Source: Boswellia sacra
Taxonomy: Eukaryota; Streptophyta; Magnoliopsida; Sapindales; Burseraceae
Assembly (NCBI GenBank): GCA_013180625.2
Contig: SNVD02010008.1
Span: forward strand, 186,001 to 250,000
Direction of reading: 5' to 3'
Length of the DNA: 64,000 nt
Below are positions 10,472 to 22,510 of the stretch, in pieces (position 1 is the first letter of the stretch; every line of letters starts with the position of its first letter). The notes under the pieces were generated by a model. The model worked only from the letters and a program-made list of their open reading frames with translations, was not told the origin of the DNA and made no database searches. The translations under genes were made by a program, and so were the position numbers.

Positions 10472-10966
10472 TTAATATGGACGCTGCCCAACGTAATTGC
10501 CTGGAGGGTCATAGTTGCAAGTGACAAACCACCACCCATTGGTGCACTGAACCCTAGCACATCCAAGACGAACCGATTTGCTCCAAACAACTTGTGTATA
10601 GTGCAAGCATTGCTTTCCCCCAGTACATGAATTGGTATTGTAGTCATAGTATTGCTTCTCTGCTACCCACAAGTTCACAGCGGCTGTGCCTGTGAAATTA
10701 CCGCTGCCTTTGGCCAGGTTCTCGCCATAGGTTCCACTAGAATGAATAAGATTACAATCTGAAATTCTAGAATTTGCGTAGTTTTGTGCATATGCTGCTA
10801 CCGTGTTGTCCCATACGATATTGGCAACGCCTACTTGCGCTCGAGCCGCATTATGAGCACTGAGATAGTCTTGTTGTGAGTTTTGGGCATGGGAGAGTTG
10901 AATGTTGAGCAGGGCAATTATTCCCATAAAAACAGTAAGAGATAGGCAAATCTTTGACAACTTCAT
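10472..10966 (-). CDS. PR1: Pathogenesis-related protein 1 (CAP domain), secreted
   Basis: An intact, intronless 164-residue frame, the usual length for basic/acidic PR-1. Residues 1-27 form a signal peptide ([20 protein letters not shown] core, cleavage near SHAQ). The CAP domain then runs to the end: [21 protein letters not shown]-type [23 protein letters not shown], the PR-1 signature [16 protein letters not shown] and [15 protein letters not shown]. Six Cys residues expected for three disulfides are visible. PR-1 accumulates in the apoplast on salicylate-linked defence; the C-terminus of the family releases a CAPE peptide. A TATA box lies about 85 bp upstream. The ending YVGQRPY matches family members, so the protein looks complete. 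Confidence 0.96.
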   Translation of the reverse strand: MKLSKICLSLTVFMGIIALLNIQLSHAQNSQQDYLSAHNAARAQVGVANIVWDNTVAAYAQNYANSRISDCNLIHSSGTYGENLAKGSGNFTGTAAVNLWVAEKQYYDYNTNSCTGGKQCLHYTQVVWSKSVRLGCARVQCTNGWWFVTCNYDPPGNYVGQRPY

Positions 10967-11047
10967 TATGGTGGCTTGCTAAATGTATTGTGGAGGATAT
11001 CCTTTGCTTTGAGATTGACTGATGACAACGGAGGTATGATTGAAATG

Positions 11048-11055
11048 TATTTATA
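11048..11055 (-). promoter_or_regulatory. PR-1 TATA box
   Basis: On the minus strand TATAAATA in the context CTCTATAAATACAT, about 82-90 bp upstream of the PR-1 ATG, a normal distance for a plant gene with a 50-60-nt leader. Confidence 0.65.
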
Positions 11056-11124
11056 GAGAAAATGCAAGAAAAATTATCTTTAAAGTTGTGTTCATTGTAA
11101 TGGTTTGAAGCAAGCCTGATAACC

Positions 11125-11420
11125 AAAACGTCCCCCCTGGACGTGAGAACTTCTTACAAATGATAAAACTAGTAAGTTTTCTGCATCGAACAAAGTGAAT
11201 TTCATGTTCTTCCTGCAGTTGAAAGCAATTTAATATAATTAAAGCGACAATATAAGAGTTAAGAAGAAGAAGAAGATGGCATTTTTTTTTCTTGATCTCA
11301 TCCTGCAGTTGCGTAATGAATAAGTGGAAAATAAATTATGCATATTAACCTTATAATTAAATTCATGTACACAAGACTTCAGCTGCGCTGTTATGAATCT
11401 GCATATGGTATATATGTTAG
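11125..11420. repeat. Duplicated segment, copy A (PR-1 upstream region)
   Basis: Shares ordered blocks with 14645-14900: ctttctgcatcg, caaagtgaatttcatgttct, gaaagcaatttaatat, gaagaagatggca, ttcttgatctc, ggaaaataaat. Together with the two J-domain-like gene copies this outlines an old tandem duplication. Confidence 0.7.
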
Positions 11421-11446
11421 CTTAATTATAATATAAACTAATAAGA

Positions 11447-11454
<8 letters not shown>

Positions 11455-11511
<57 letters not shown>
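11455..11511. repeat. Palindromic (TG)n(TA)n(CA)n microsatellite
   Basis: gtgtgtatata.. continues as a long TA run and ends ..atacacacacacac, so the whole tract is self-complementary. A shorter relative, without the TG arm, is at 15246-15291. Confidence 0.9.
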
Positions 11512-13800
11512 TATTCTGATCTCTAAATATATTTAATTAGCATATATGTAGCCTAACAATTCTATTGCTGCATGCATTCTCTTGTTCGTAGGTGCATGCT
11601 ATATTGTTAGATACAAGTTTCAATTTGAAGTAATTTTCAATCTTAAAATTTATTCCTTAACAATGAAAAAGCTAGCCTTCGAAGTTGGCACCACATGCAT
11701 GATTGATTGTTCCTTTATATATGAAATGTCAATGTTACGAAATATGCAAGCAACTTTGGATCAATACGAACAAGTGGGCCTTTTTGTTTTAACAATTTAC
11801 TTTCTCTTCTTTCTCTATTCAAAGTGTCCATGTTACTTTTCCAACTTTTCAAGTAATATGCGCTTCTTCAACCTTTCATATCCCATAAGATGTAAATGTA
11901 ATAAGTGGTTGGTGTCTCTATATATATACACACACAATTGTTCCTTGAATTCAGGCAAACAAACAAGATGAGAAAAGTTTCAAGGTCTCATAATTCTAAT
12001 GGTCGTAATTGAGACAGGGAGGAAAATAATGGAAAGTTCTAATTTTATAAGTTGAGATTTAAGTGATTACATGTTATAACAAAATAATAAAATAAGAATA
12101 AAGATCATATATATATAAAGTAATTAAGAATAATTTTATTTCAAATGTGATATAAAATTTTAAAGTGTCTTTTCCATATAAATCTTTTACTTAAGTTTTT
12201 AGGTGGATTATATATAAGAAATTTTCTTTTAGAACTAGATTATAAGACTTGCAATCTAGAGTGATGCTATATACTCTCCAGCTATATTTCTTAATAAGCC
12301 CCAGTCTCAAGGATAAAATTGTAATAACAACTACTGAGAGAAAGGGTTGTGTATAAAATAATCTGATTTCTGATTTACTGCCATTAGATCTATATTCTAA
12401 GAAACCAAACTTGCATCTTATTGTTGCCCTCTACCCGCCAACTTACTTTATAATTTCTTTATATTGTTGGTGTCGGCGTTTATAAAAGAAATTAGAACTA
12501 TTCATCCATTTTTATGATGCTTTATTGTCCCTCTTTTCTCTTGTATCTCCTAAACGAATGTAAAGCATTCTATATTGTGAATTCATAAATAATCCAAAAA
12601 CCACCTTCTTATCAACATTATAATATTTCATTGTAAAGAAAACAAGTGTGTTTTTCTTCTAAAAAGCATATTAAAAACAAAGATAACAGATTTTGTTTTA
12701 CGAAATATATAAAATAAAATCACTTATTTATAATTATTTTTGTTAGATTATATTTGTAGGATTGTTTTATTCCAAGAGTGTTGTTAAATTAGCATAATTC
12801 ATAAAAGTTGGAGGGATCTGGTATACGAGGTGCTTTGACTATTTTTCAATTGAATGAAGAGAAGAAGATGTTGGTAATAAATTTTATATAATATTACAAT
12901 TTTGTCCTTACCAAATAAAAAAAAAAGGGCTATTTGGTCCCAAAGTGGAGCCTAAATAGTATCACTCATAATTTAAACTTTGCATATTAAATTAAAATCC
13001 ACTAAAACTTGGCTAGGTTGTAGCATGGTCCACCCGCCCCTGGTTTCCAACCCTTGAAATTATATGATGGATTAGAATGGGTAGCTAAAGAAAAGTTTTG
13101 TAGGTGTGAGATACTTTTATAAAATTGATTTGAAGCAAAGAGAAAGACGTTTAGACATATCAATAATTTATCATTTACATGTTAATATCATATAAGAAAA
13201 CAAATCATTTAAAATAAGAATTTGAAGACGCTATTTCAAATTATAATTAAGATTGTATTTCAAATGGGTAATATTATTTTTTATAATTATTTACATATTA
13301 TGTTTTTTTAATTAAAAATATACCATCCTAGAATTGATAATTAAAAAAATTTGTACAATATAAATATATCTCAATCATGTATATAAAATAGTAGACACGT
13401 GAGACAAAATTACTTGAAACTTCCATGAACCGAGCATCAAATGCCAGAAGATTCGAATTTCAGGTTATATAGTGAAACTTTCTGTTGCACCGGGCTATCA
13501 TTGACGAAGTGTTAATATTGACATCTCTTTGAAACAAGTTTTACGATATCCACATGAGAGATGTTATCGTGCATGGCCAGTCCATATAATGCCCCGATTG
13601 GTAATAACCATGCGACAACCTAATTCTATTTTATCGATTATATATTTTCCATAAATTAAATCAAAATTATCCAAATTAACTCTGGTAATTATCACCTAAT
13701 CACTTCTTAGAACTTTCATTATCCGATGACGATTAGGAAACAAGTTTCACTTTCAAAATAATCACTCTAAATGAAAAACAATATGGAAACTTTTTTATTC
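11512..13800. other. AT-rich intergenic DNA between PR-1 and the J-domain-like gene
   Basis: No supported gene. A 129-codon frame at 11582-11971 has no recognisable domain and parts of it recur at 15065-15215, so it is probably non-coding duplicated DNA. 13430-13620 resembles sequence flanking the large LTR element (15770-15867 and 29532-29570), again part of the local duplication. Confidence 0.55.
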
Positions 13801-13888
13801 ATTCATTCATTCATTACCCAAATTAATTATCCTCTTCTCTTCTTATTAGATTAATTTCCTCTGCGACTTCTTCTCTTTACTTATCACC

Positions 13889-14320
13889 ATGACCAACATC
13901 ATGATCGCCACGGCCAAGGAGGAGTTCTCCGAGAAGAGGATTCTCTCTGCATTCAAATGGGCAAGTATGGCCAAGTTGCTCAACCCTTTCTACCCTACCG
14001 TCGACAAGTACCTTGAAGTTTGTCGTATACAGGCCACGGAAATCACCAAACTCCCATCAGGAAGCCTAGATTGCTACTCTATTCTTGGCATTCGTCAAGA
14101 AGACGCAGCCACTGTCTCCACCGAAACCATGACCCACGCCTTCGTCAAACTCGCCAAGATCATCGACCCAAAAGTCTACTGCTCGAAAGCTGCTCCCACT
14201 GCTTTCAAACTCATCGAGACAGCCTTCGAGGTTCTCGGAGACCCTAAGTCTCGCCGCGTCTTTTACGTCCGGAATGGTTTGCCGCCACCAAAAAGGAGCA
14301 AAGTCTTCCCAGGATCGTGA
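13889..14320 (+). CDS. Short J-domain-like protein with degenerate HPD motif
   Basis: An intact 143-codon frame. Residues 1-45 resemble the N-terminal segment of plant DnaJ proteins of the type that starts with an alpha-helical tract (AKEEFSEKRILSAFKWASMA, YPTVDKYLEVC). Residues 58-130 form a J-domain-like unit: LDCYSILGIRQEDAATV, HAFVKLAKIIDPKVY, AFKLIETAFEVLGDPKSRRVFY. The His-Pro-Asp loop that activates Hsp70 is replaced by IIDPKV, so a normal co-chaperone function is unlikely; it fits the J-like class. The start is set by atcaccATG after a pyrimidine-rich leader. Codon usage is GC-rich at third positions compared with surrounding DNA. A truncated sister copy lies at 31497-31634. Confidence 0.85.
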   Translation: MTNIMIATAKEEFSEKRILSAFKWASMAKLLNPFYPTVDKYLEVCRIQATEITKLPSGSLDCYSILGIRQEDAATVSTETMTHAFVKLAKIIDPKVYCSKAAPTAFKLIETAFEVLGDPKSRRVFYVRNGLPPPKRSKVFPGS

Positions 14321-15228
14321 GGTCTTGCGCTCCCAGAACCAGAAGCCAGGGCCATTCCAGTCATCGTGTTGGCATTAGTAGATGCCCTCCTTCTCCTGTT
14401 GTTGATTTTCTATATTAGGGTTTTGACTTGCTTGCACTGAAGATCAGACGAATTTGTGATGACAAATTGGAAGTAGTTTCTCTCTGTTTTCTATGTCTCC
14501 GTTTTTTCAGCTTCGTTGTGGTTTTGAATTAGTTAGGTTTTGGGCTTGATTTTTAGCCCATAACATCTACGAGTATCTTTTATTCACACATTAATTGGAT
14601 TCGGATATTATTAAGTAAATGAATATTAATGTATGAAAACGTAACTTTTTAGAAATGGTAAACCCGGTAAGCTTTCTGCATCGGACAAGGTGAACTTCAT
14701 GTTCTCCCCTTTCCTGAAAGAGCAGAAAGCAATTTAATATTATTAAAGGGACAACCTACGAAGAAGATGGCAGTTTTTCGCTTGATCTCTTACCGGTGAA
14801 TAATTGGAAAATAAATCATGCATATTTTTAGTTAACCTTGTAACTTAATTCATGTATAAAAGGCTTTAGCTGTACTGTACTTGTGAATCTGCACATCCCT
14901 TGATTACAATATAAACTAAATAAGAACGTATATATGTCAATAAATACATAATCTGAATTTGATTATGATATATATAGTATAATAATTTTAATGCTACATG
15001 AAAATGTAAGGTAATTTATTGGAATGATGGAGCAACTAATTATATCTATGATAAGCATTCTCTTATTAGTATAGTGTTCATGTATGCCATATTGTTGGAT
15101 ATACATGTTTCCATTTGAAGTAATTTTCAATATTACAATTTATTCCTTAACAACGAAAAAGCTAGCCTTCGAAGTTGGAACCACATGCATGATTCATCAA
15201 CATATGAAATGTCAATGATACGAAAAAA

Positions 15229-15290
<62 letters not shown>

Positions 15291-15867
15291 TATGTAACTT
15301 CGCAAACAATACGAGGGAAGTGTTGAAGGACTTATAATTCTGACGGCTGTAATTATGATGGACGAGTACTAGCAGCAAAAAGACAAGTTTCGGAGGGGTT
15401 GAAATAGTATTATAAAATTGACTTGAAACAAGATAAAATATAGTTTATATCTATGTATCGTTAATTTATTTTATTAATTTATCACCATATTTCATTATCA
15501 TATAAGACGACAAATCATTTAGAATAAAAATTTAAAGACGCTAGCTATATCGAATTTTAATGAAGACGTTATTTGAAATATGTAATATTATTATTTATAG
15601 TTATTTATTAATTATGTTTTTCCTTTATATATACAAGATTAGAATTGGTAATTAAAAAGATATATATAAATATATAAATAAATCTTACTCATGTATTAAA
15701 TAACAGACGTCACTCAAAATTACTTGAAACTTAGATGAATCCATATATCACATGTCAGAAGAATATTCGAATTTCAGGTTATATAATGAATTTCAGGCTA
15801 TCCCATATGAAGTGATAAAATTGACAACTCTTTATTAAAACAAGTTTAAGGATATCCACATTGCAGA
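14321..15867. other. 3' flank of the J-domain-like gene and duplicated segment copy B
   Basis: 14645-14900 and 15065-15215 match PR-1 upstream DNA (11150-11420 and 11600-11780). A poly-A run followed by (TA)n and (CA)n lies at 15223-15291. No gene is seen; the frame on the minus strand over this tract is only low-complexity translation. Confidence 0.6.
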
Positions 15868-18800
15868 TGTAATGCCCGTTGGGTTATTGGGCCTGAAGAA
15901 GGCCCAGCACAGTCCATTTTTAATAAAAATAAATAATAAATAATAATAATAGGAGGAGAAGGGGGGAGGAGGAATCGGGAGAGAGAGAAGGGGGAAGGTG
16001 GTCACTGTTTACCGTCGCCTTTGACTGGCTATTTCGATCAAATTCCGGCGAGTCTCTGACCCCACGATATGTCATTTTGAAGCTTGTAACGTCCTTTTTC
16101 CAATCATATATGCCTTGTCCTTGGGTTTTTCATCGTTTTTGCGGATCGAAGCGTGGAAGCCAGCGGCTTCCTATGCATTTTTCGGCCAAAATTCGGTGAG
16201 TTACCGGTAATTCTATATATTAAATTAAAGCTTATTCCATGCTCTTTCTAACCATACCATTTTTGTTACATGTTGATATACGAATGTTGCAAATCGGAGA
16301 GAAATGAAATTTGATCACTATTCACTCACCGGCGACGACATTCCGGCGACATTTTCAGTCATGTTTTTCCGGCCATCAAATAATTTTTATAACATTATTC
16401 ATCCATAAAGGAGCTTAAATTCAGTGAGTGGATTATATTTTGATAATTTTATTTTTATATTATAGTGTATTAAATTTATGGTTTTTCATATGATATACGT
16501 TATTAGATTAATTAATTGAGTTATATTAAGATGCTTTTAGAATCGATAATGATGAATTATGTATTTCGAAAATAAGTATATGTAAAGTATTTAATTTTGG
16601 ATAAAAGAGATGATTATGGGTGGTGCTAGTAAATTAGTTTTTGAATATGTAGCAAGTATTGTTTTGATAAGTTTGAATACAATAGAAAAATGAATTTAAA
16701 GTGAAAGTTGTAGAATGAATATATGTTATATGTTAATCGAAAGTAGAAAGTTTTTGTTTATAATTGGAAAAGAGACATTTATAATTAAATGAATTTGTAA
16801 AGGAAATTGAGGTATTTAGTTATTTTTCTTAAACAAATACATATGTTTAAGAAATAATGTTTTTGATTTACAAAATAATGAGTGATTTTATATTCAGAAT
16901 AATAGCAAATTAAAAAGGAAAGGTTTTGGAAATTAGAATTTAATTTTGCAGGGGTGATAATATTAAATTCTAAAATTACCCAATAGTAGGGTTTGAATAT
17001 AAATTTAGAAAACTGTTTTAGAATTTACAGGACCTAAATGCAGAATTCTAGAAATTTTAGGATAAAAAAGAAGATTTTAGTTAAAGCATGATATTTAAGA
17101 ATTTGGAAATCTTTGAAATTCTAAATTGAATGTTATATGCAAAGTATGAGATTTTGAGATAAAAATAGAAATTACGGTTTATAGTGAGATGAAAAGTATT
17201 TTATTTTATAGATATTTTAGAAAGTTTTTAGAAAGAGTATAAGATTTATTTTTTTTAGATAATTAGATATATATATTTTTTTGTATTTACTTAGCTATGT
17301 TTATTTAGTATTTTATAGAATTTCTGAAAATTTTATTGAATTCAGAAGAATTCAAGTTAGCTTCTTTTGTATTTCTCGAGGGTTAATAGACATAGTTGTT
17401 ATGTTTGCTTTCAATTATTAATATGTTTCAAAGCTAGTTTTCAAAATGATTGTAGACATAAATTTTAGTTTCAAAATTAGTTTTGAGCAAAGATATAACA
17501 CTTTTAAAGAAAGATTCATATTATATATACATGAATTGTTTTCTATATTATTATAGATGCATATTCTATCATTTTATAGAAAGTGTAAAAGCAGAACAAT
17601 TATGATCATAGTTTTATATAGTAATTTGATTTCCAAGATTTCTTAAAGTATTTGCAATTACTCTTTTAAATATTTATTATGAATTTTCAAGGATTCGGAT
17701 ATTATGAGTTTCAGCTTATATAAGTTTTACAAATTTTGATAAATCTGTTTGAGAAGCAATGATTTAGTATATGAAGCAAATTTTGAAAAGAAATCAGTTT
17801 TAGCAAAAAAAAAAAAAATTTAATTATATTATACTAAGTTAGTACGCAGCTCACTTAGACAGTGAGACAACAGATTTCAGATAGAAAGATAGAGACCCTT
17901 GGGGCCCATTCAGACACACATAGAGGCTTTAAGCCGTGTGATCTGAGCGCTTTACCCCTTTGGGGGCAGTTCTACGCATGCGTATGACCAGATAGTAGGC
18001 CTATACGATGTTAGATCTCGCCAGATACGGATAGCTCTGCCTGTGTGATGTAGATCTCACCAGGTACGAGGAGATTCAGATAGCAAGCCTGTGCGATGTT
18101 AGATCTCGCCAGGTACAGATAGCTCTGCCTGCGTGATGTAGATCTCACTAGGTATGAGAAAATTCAGATAGCTCTGCCTGTGCGATGTTAGATCTCGCCA
18201 GGCAGGATCAGACAGTTTCATGGGTACTTGTTTAGTATAATGAAAAGAGTTTTAAATATGTTTATATGAGTTAGTTTGAGAAAGAAGCATTATCCGTAAA
18301 AGTTTATTTCGGAAAGAAGATTTTAAAGAAATTATGTTTTGTTTATTAAATAACTGAAGCGATGATTTTAGCATATCATCATGAGTTTTATTTTATGAGA
18401 TTGAGAAAATATGCATTCTTTCCACTGCTTTTAAAGAATATAGAATCAAGCAATTTTATTTGAAGATTTTTAATCAAAAGTTATTTGTTTTGAAAATTCT
18501 ATAAGATATTTGATGATATTTTGACAAGTACGATAGATTTTTCTTAAGTATAAATATAAGATGAGTTTTCTAGTTAGAAATGTATTATATAATTTTATTA
18601 TGAGACAGTCATAGTCATACAATTTATGATTTGTTTAGAGAATAAATTTAACTAGTGATTGAGTATATGATGAGGAAAATGTTATTTAAAAATTCTATAC
18701 TATTTTATTTCTTTTCGCATCTGTTTATACATCTTTTTAGAGAGAAGAAAGAGATATAATGATAAATTTTACAGTGTATACGAGATTAAATAAGGGTTCA

Positions 18801-19648
18801 AAGTAAATGTACGCAAGCAATTTGCTTATATAGTTTAAGAATATTAAGTTATTTTGGTAAGTAAGTTGAAGAATTATATAAAGTGTTTTCTTTACAGATG
18901 GTTATTAAAATTTTATAGTTGTTTTATAAGAATGAAGTTTATAAAGAAAGCTGAGAAGAAATAGTCGTTTGTACGTTATTTTGAAAAGAAAAATATACTG
19001 GTTCCCTTTTAGAAGTGATTATACATTGTATTTTGTTTTAAGAAAAATGAAATTTTAGAGCACAAAGCTTTATTTAAAGAATGAGTTGTGTGAAAGAAAG
19101 AAAGTAATATTTTATGTAATAAAATATGTCCACTCACTGAGCCTTTAGCTCATTCTTTTCCTATTTTTTTTCCTAACCAGATGCTACAGGTTTGGTGCTA
19201 AGCTGTCTTTAATGCAAAGGAAGGCCACACGATGTATACTAATTTTTCATGCATTAAAATTATTTCATTTTTATGTATCTTGTATAAATTTTTAAAGGTT
19301 AAGTACGTTGAGTATGATTTATTTATCTTTTAGGATATTGTGGTTGGTAAGGACGAAAGTTCCAAAAAGAAGTCGGGATGAGGAATATTTTAGAAGTGTA
19401 AAAATGTGTATTTTTGCAGGGGGTTTTCTTCAAATTATAGGGGAAACTCTGTCGGTTTTTCAATAAAAATATTCCGAGTATTTTTTTATTTTATATAAAA
19501 GACACAAACTAAAAAAATAATTTTTTATGAATAGTTTTATCAGAGTGACAGAGCAAAAAGTGTAGGAAGATAGTTAATTGAAAGATTGTTCTTTTAGTGA
19601 ACAATTTTAGGCATGACTTGCCTGTATAGCTAGGGGCGGGTCTTGTCA
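15868..19648 (+). repeat. 5' LTR (3.8 kb)
   Basis: Extends from TGTAATGCCCG to TTGTCA, just before the primer-binding site. The first 350 bp are comparatively GC-rich with repeated ccggcgac-type motifs, the rest is AT-rich with an embedded tandem array at 17985-18205. No long reading frame is present. Confidence 0.88.
17985..18205 (+). repeat. Tandem repeats within the 5' LTR
   Basis: Alternating units of about 40-45 bp containing gcgatgttagatctcgccagg and tgatgtagatctcaccaggt, about five in total. The same array occurs in the 3' LTR at 22290-22510. Confidence 0.8.
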
Positions 19649-19651
19649 ATT

Positions 19652-19663
19652 TGGTATCAGAGC
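19652..19663 (+). other. Primer-binding site (initiator tRNA-Met type)
   Basis: TGGTATCAGAGC three bases after the end of the 5' LTR. Confidence 0.85.
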
Positions 19664-20109
19664 CTAAGTTATAGATTCCGATTTTTTTATGGCTTGTGAA
19701 AGTAGTTTTCAGCATTGTTATGTAAAGTATTATTTTCTTAAAGATAAGCATGCATCGTTGTGGCCTTTGTACGAGACTTATAAAGTGCATAAAACACCTC
19801 CTGTATTGTAAGTATCCCTAGTATGAAGTAGTGCTAAGAGTTCTAACTGATTGTTAGCACTCAGAAAAGGATTACGTAATTGTATATCTAAAAATAGTTA
19901 TTCTTTAACACATCCTTGATGCTCATATATTCCGCATGAGTACACTTCACTTGTTTCATATTTGACCACGAAGCTAACATGGTTGGAAGTAGTTTGACTT
20001 ACGAGAATGGCTTATGTGAATTATTGAAAGGAAGTATGAGCTTAGTAGCCAAGTTTAATTCAACTACGATTATAATTTCGAGGACGAAATTTTTTTTGGG
20101 GGGTAGTGT
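19664..20109 (+). other. Minimal internal domain with polypurine tract
   Basis: No Gag, RT or integrase sequence. It ends with the conserved phrase atttcgaggacgaaatt (about 20075-20091) and the tract ttttttggggggtagtg (to 20109) adjacent to the 3' LTR. Open frames here are short and unrecognised. Confidence 0.7.
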
Positions 20110-22289
20110 TGTAATGCCCGTTGGGCCATTGGGGTTGAAGAAGGCCCAACCCAGCCCATTTTTAATAAAAATAAATAATAAATAATAATAATAGGAGGAG
20201 AAGGGGGGAGGAGGAATCGGGAGAGAGAGAAGGGGAAGGCGGTTACTGCTCACCGCTGCCTTTGACCGGCGATTCCTGTCAAATTTCGGCGAGTCTCTAA
20301 CCCCACGATATGTCATTTTGAAGCTTGTAACGTCCTCTTTCCAATCATATATCCCTTCTCCTTGGGTTTTTCATCTTTTTTGCAGATCGAAGCGTGGAAG
20401 CCAGCGGCTTCCTATGCATTTTTCGGCCAAAATTCGGTGAGTTACCGGTAATTCTATATATTAAATTAAAGCTTATTCCATGCTCTTTCTAACCATACCA
20501 TTTTTGTTACATGTTGATATACGAATGTTGCAAATCGGAGAGAAATGAAATTTGATCACTATTCACTCACCGGCGACGACATTCCGGCGACATTTTCAGT
20601 CATGTTTTTCCGGCCATCAAATAATTTTTATAACATTATTCATCCATAAAGGAGCTTAAATTCAGTGAGTGGATTATATTTTGATAATTTTATTTTTATA
20701 TTAAAGTGTATTAAATTTATGTTTTTTCATATGATATACGTTATTAGATTAATTAATTGAGTTATATTAAGATGTTTTTAGAATCGATAATGATGAATTA
20801 TGTATTTCGAAAATAAGTATATGTAAAGTATTTAATTTTGGATAAAAGAGATGATTATGGATGGTGCTAGTAAATTAGTTTTTGAATATGTAGCAAGTAT
20901 TGTTTTGATAAGTTTGAATACAATAGAAAAATGAATTTAAAGTGAAAGTTGTAGAATGAATATATGTTATATGTTAATCGAAAGTAGAAAGTTTTTGTTT
21001 ATGATTGGAAAAGAGACATTTATAATTAAATGAATTTGTAAAGGAAATTGAGGTATTTAGTTATTTTTCTTAAATAAATACATATGTTTAAGAAATGATG
21101 TTTTTGATTTACAAAATAATGAGTGATTTTATATTCAGAATAATAGCAAATTAAAAAGAAAAAGTTTTGGAAATTAGAATTTAATTCTGCTGGGGTGATA
21201 ATGTTAAATTCTAAAACTACCCAATAGTAGGGGTTGAATTATAAATTAAGAAAACTGTTTTAGAATTTGCAGGACCTGAATGCAGAATTCTAGAAATTTT
21301 AGGATAAAAAAAAAGATTTCAGTTAAAGCATGATATTTAAGAATTTGGAAATCTTTGAAGTTTTAAATTGAAATTTTTGGGAATTAGTTAAATTTTGAAG
21401 TATAATTATGTGGAAGAATGTTATATAGAATGTTATATACAAAGTATGAGATTTTGAGATAAAAATAGAAATTACGGTTTATAGTGAGATGAAAAGTATT
21501 TTATTTTGTAGATATTTTAGAAAGTTTTTAGAAAGAGTATGAGATTTATTTTTTTTAGATAATTAGATATATGTTTTTTTTTTGTATTTACTTAGGTATG
21601 TTTATTTAGTATTTTATAGAATTTCTGAAAATTTTATTGAATTCAGAAGAATTCAAGTTAGCTTCTTTTGTATTTCTCGAGGGTTAATAGAGCCAGTTGT
21701 TATGTTTACTTTCAATTATTAATATGTTTCAAAGCTAGTTTTCAAAATGATTGTAGACATAAATTTTAGTTTCAAAATTAGTTTTGAGCAAAGATATAGC
21801 ACTTTTAAAGAAAGATTCATATTATATATACATGAATTGTTTTCTATATTATTATAGATGCATATTCTATCATTTTATAGAAAGTGTACAAGCAGAACAA
21901 TTATGATCATATTTTTATATAGTAATTTGATTTCCAAGATTTCTTAAAGTATTTGCAATTACTCTTTTAAATATTTATTATGAATTTTCAAGGATTCGGA
22001 TATTATGAGTTTCAGCTTATATCAGTTTTACAAATTTTGATAAATCTGCTTGAGAAGTAATGATTTAGCATATGAAGCAAATTTTGAAAACAAATCAGTT
22101 TTAGAAAAAAAAAAATAAGAAAGTTTAATTATATTATACTAAGCTAGTACCTAGCTCACTTAGACAGTGAGACAACCGATTTTAGATAAAAAGATAGAGG
22201 CCTTTAGGGCCCGTTCAGACACACATAGAGGCTTTAGGCCGTGTGATCTGGGTGTTTTAGCGCTTTAGGGGTAGTTCTACGCATGCGTA

Positions 22290-22510
22290 TGATCAGATAG
22301 TAGGCCTGTGCGATGTTAGATCTCGCCAGGTACACATAGCTCTGCCTGTGTGATGTAGATCTCACCAGGTATGAAGAGATTCAGATAGCAAGCCTGTGCG
22401 ATGTTAGATCTCGCCAGGTACAGATAGCTCTGCCTGCGTGATGTAGATCTCACCAGGTATGAGAAAATTCAGATAGCTCTACCTGTGCGATGTTAGATCT
22501 CGCCAGGCAG
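22290..22510 (+). repeat. Tandem repeats within the 3' LTR
   Basis: Counterpart of 17985-18205; units carry gatgttagatctcgccaggta alternating with gatgtagatctcaccaggta. Confidence 0.8.

Noticed and set aside
11582..11971. 129-codon frame as a new gene
   Set aside because: Amino-acid composition is typical of AT-rich non-coding DNA, no domain is seen, and parts are repeated at 15065-15215 without an open frame.
15133..15378. 81-codon minus-strand frame with poly-Ile/Tyr and poly-Phe
   Set aside because: Translation of the poly-A and TA/CA microsatellite tract.
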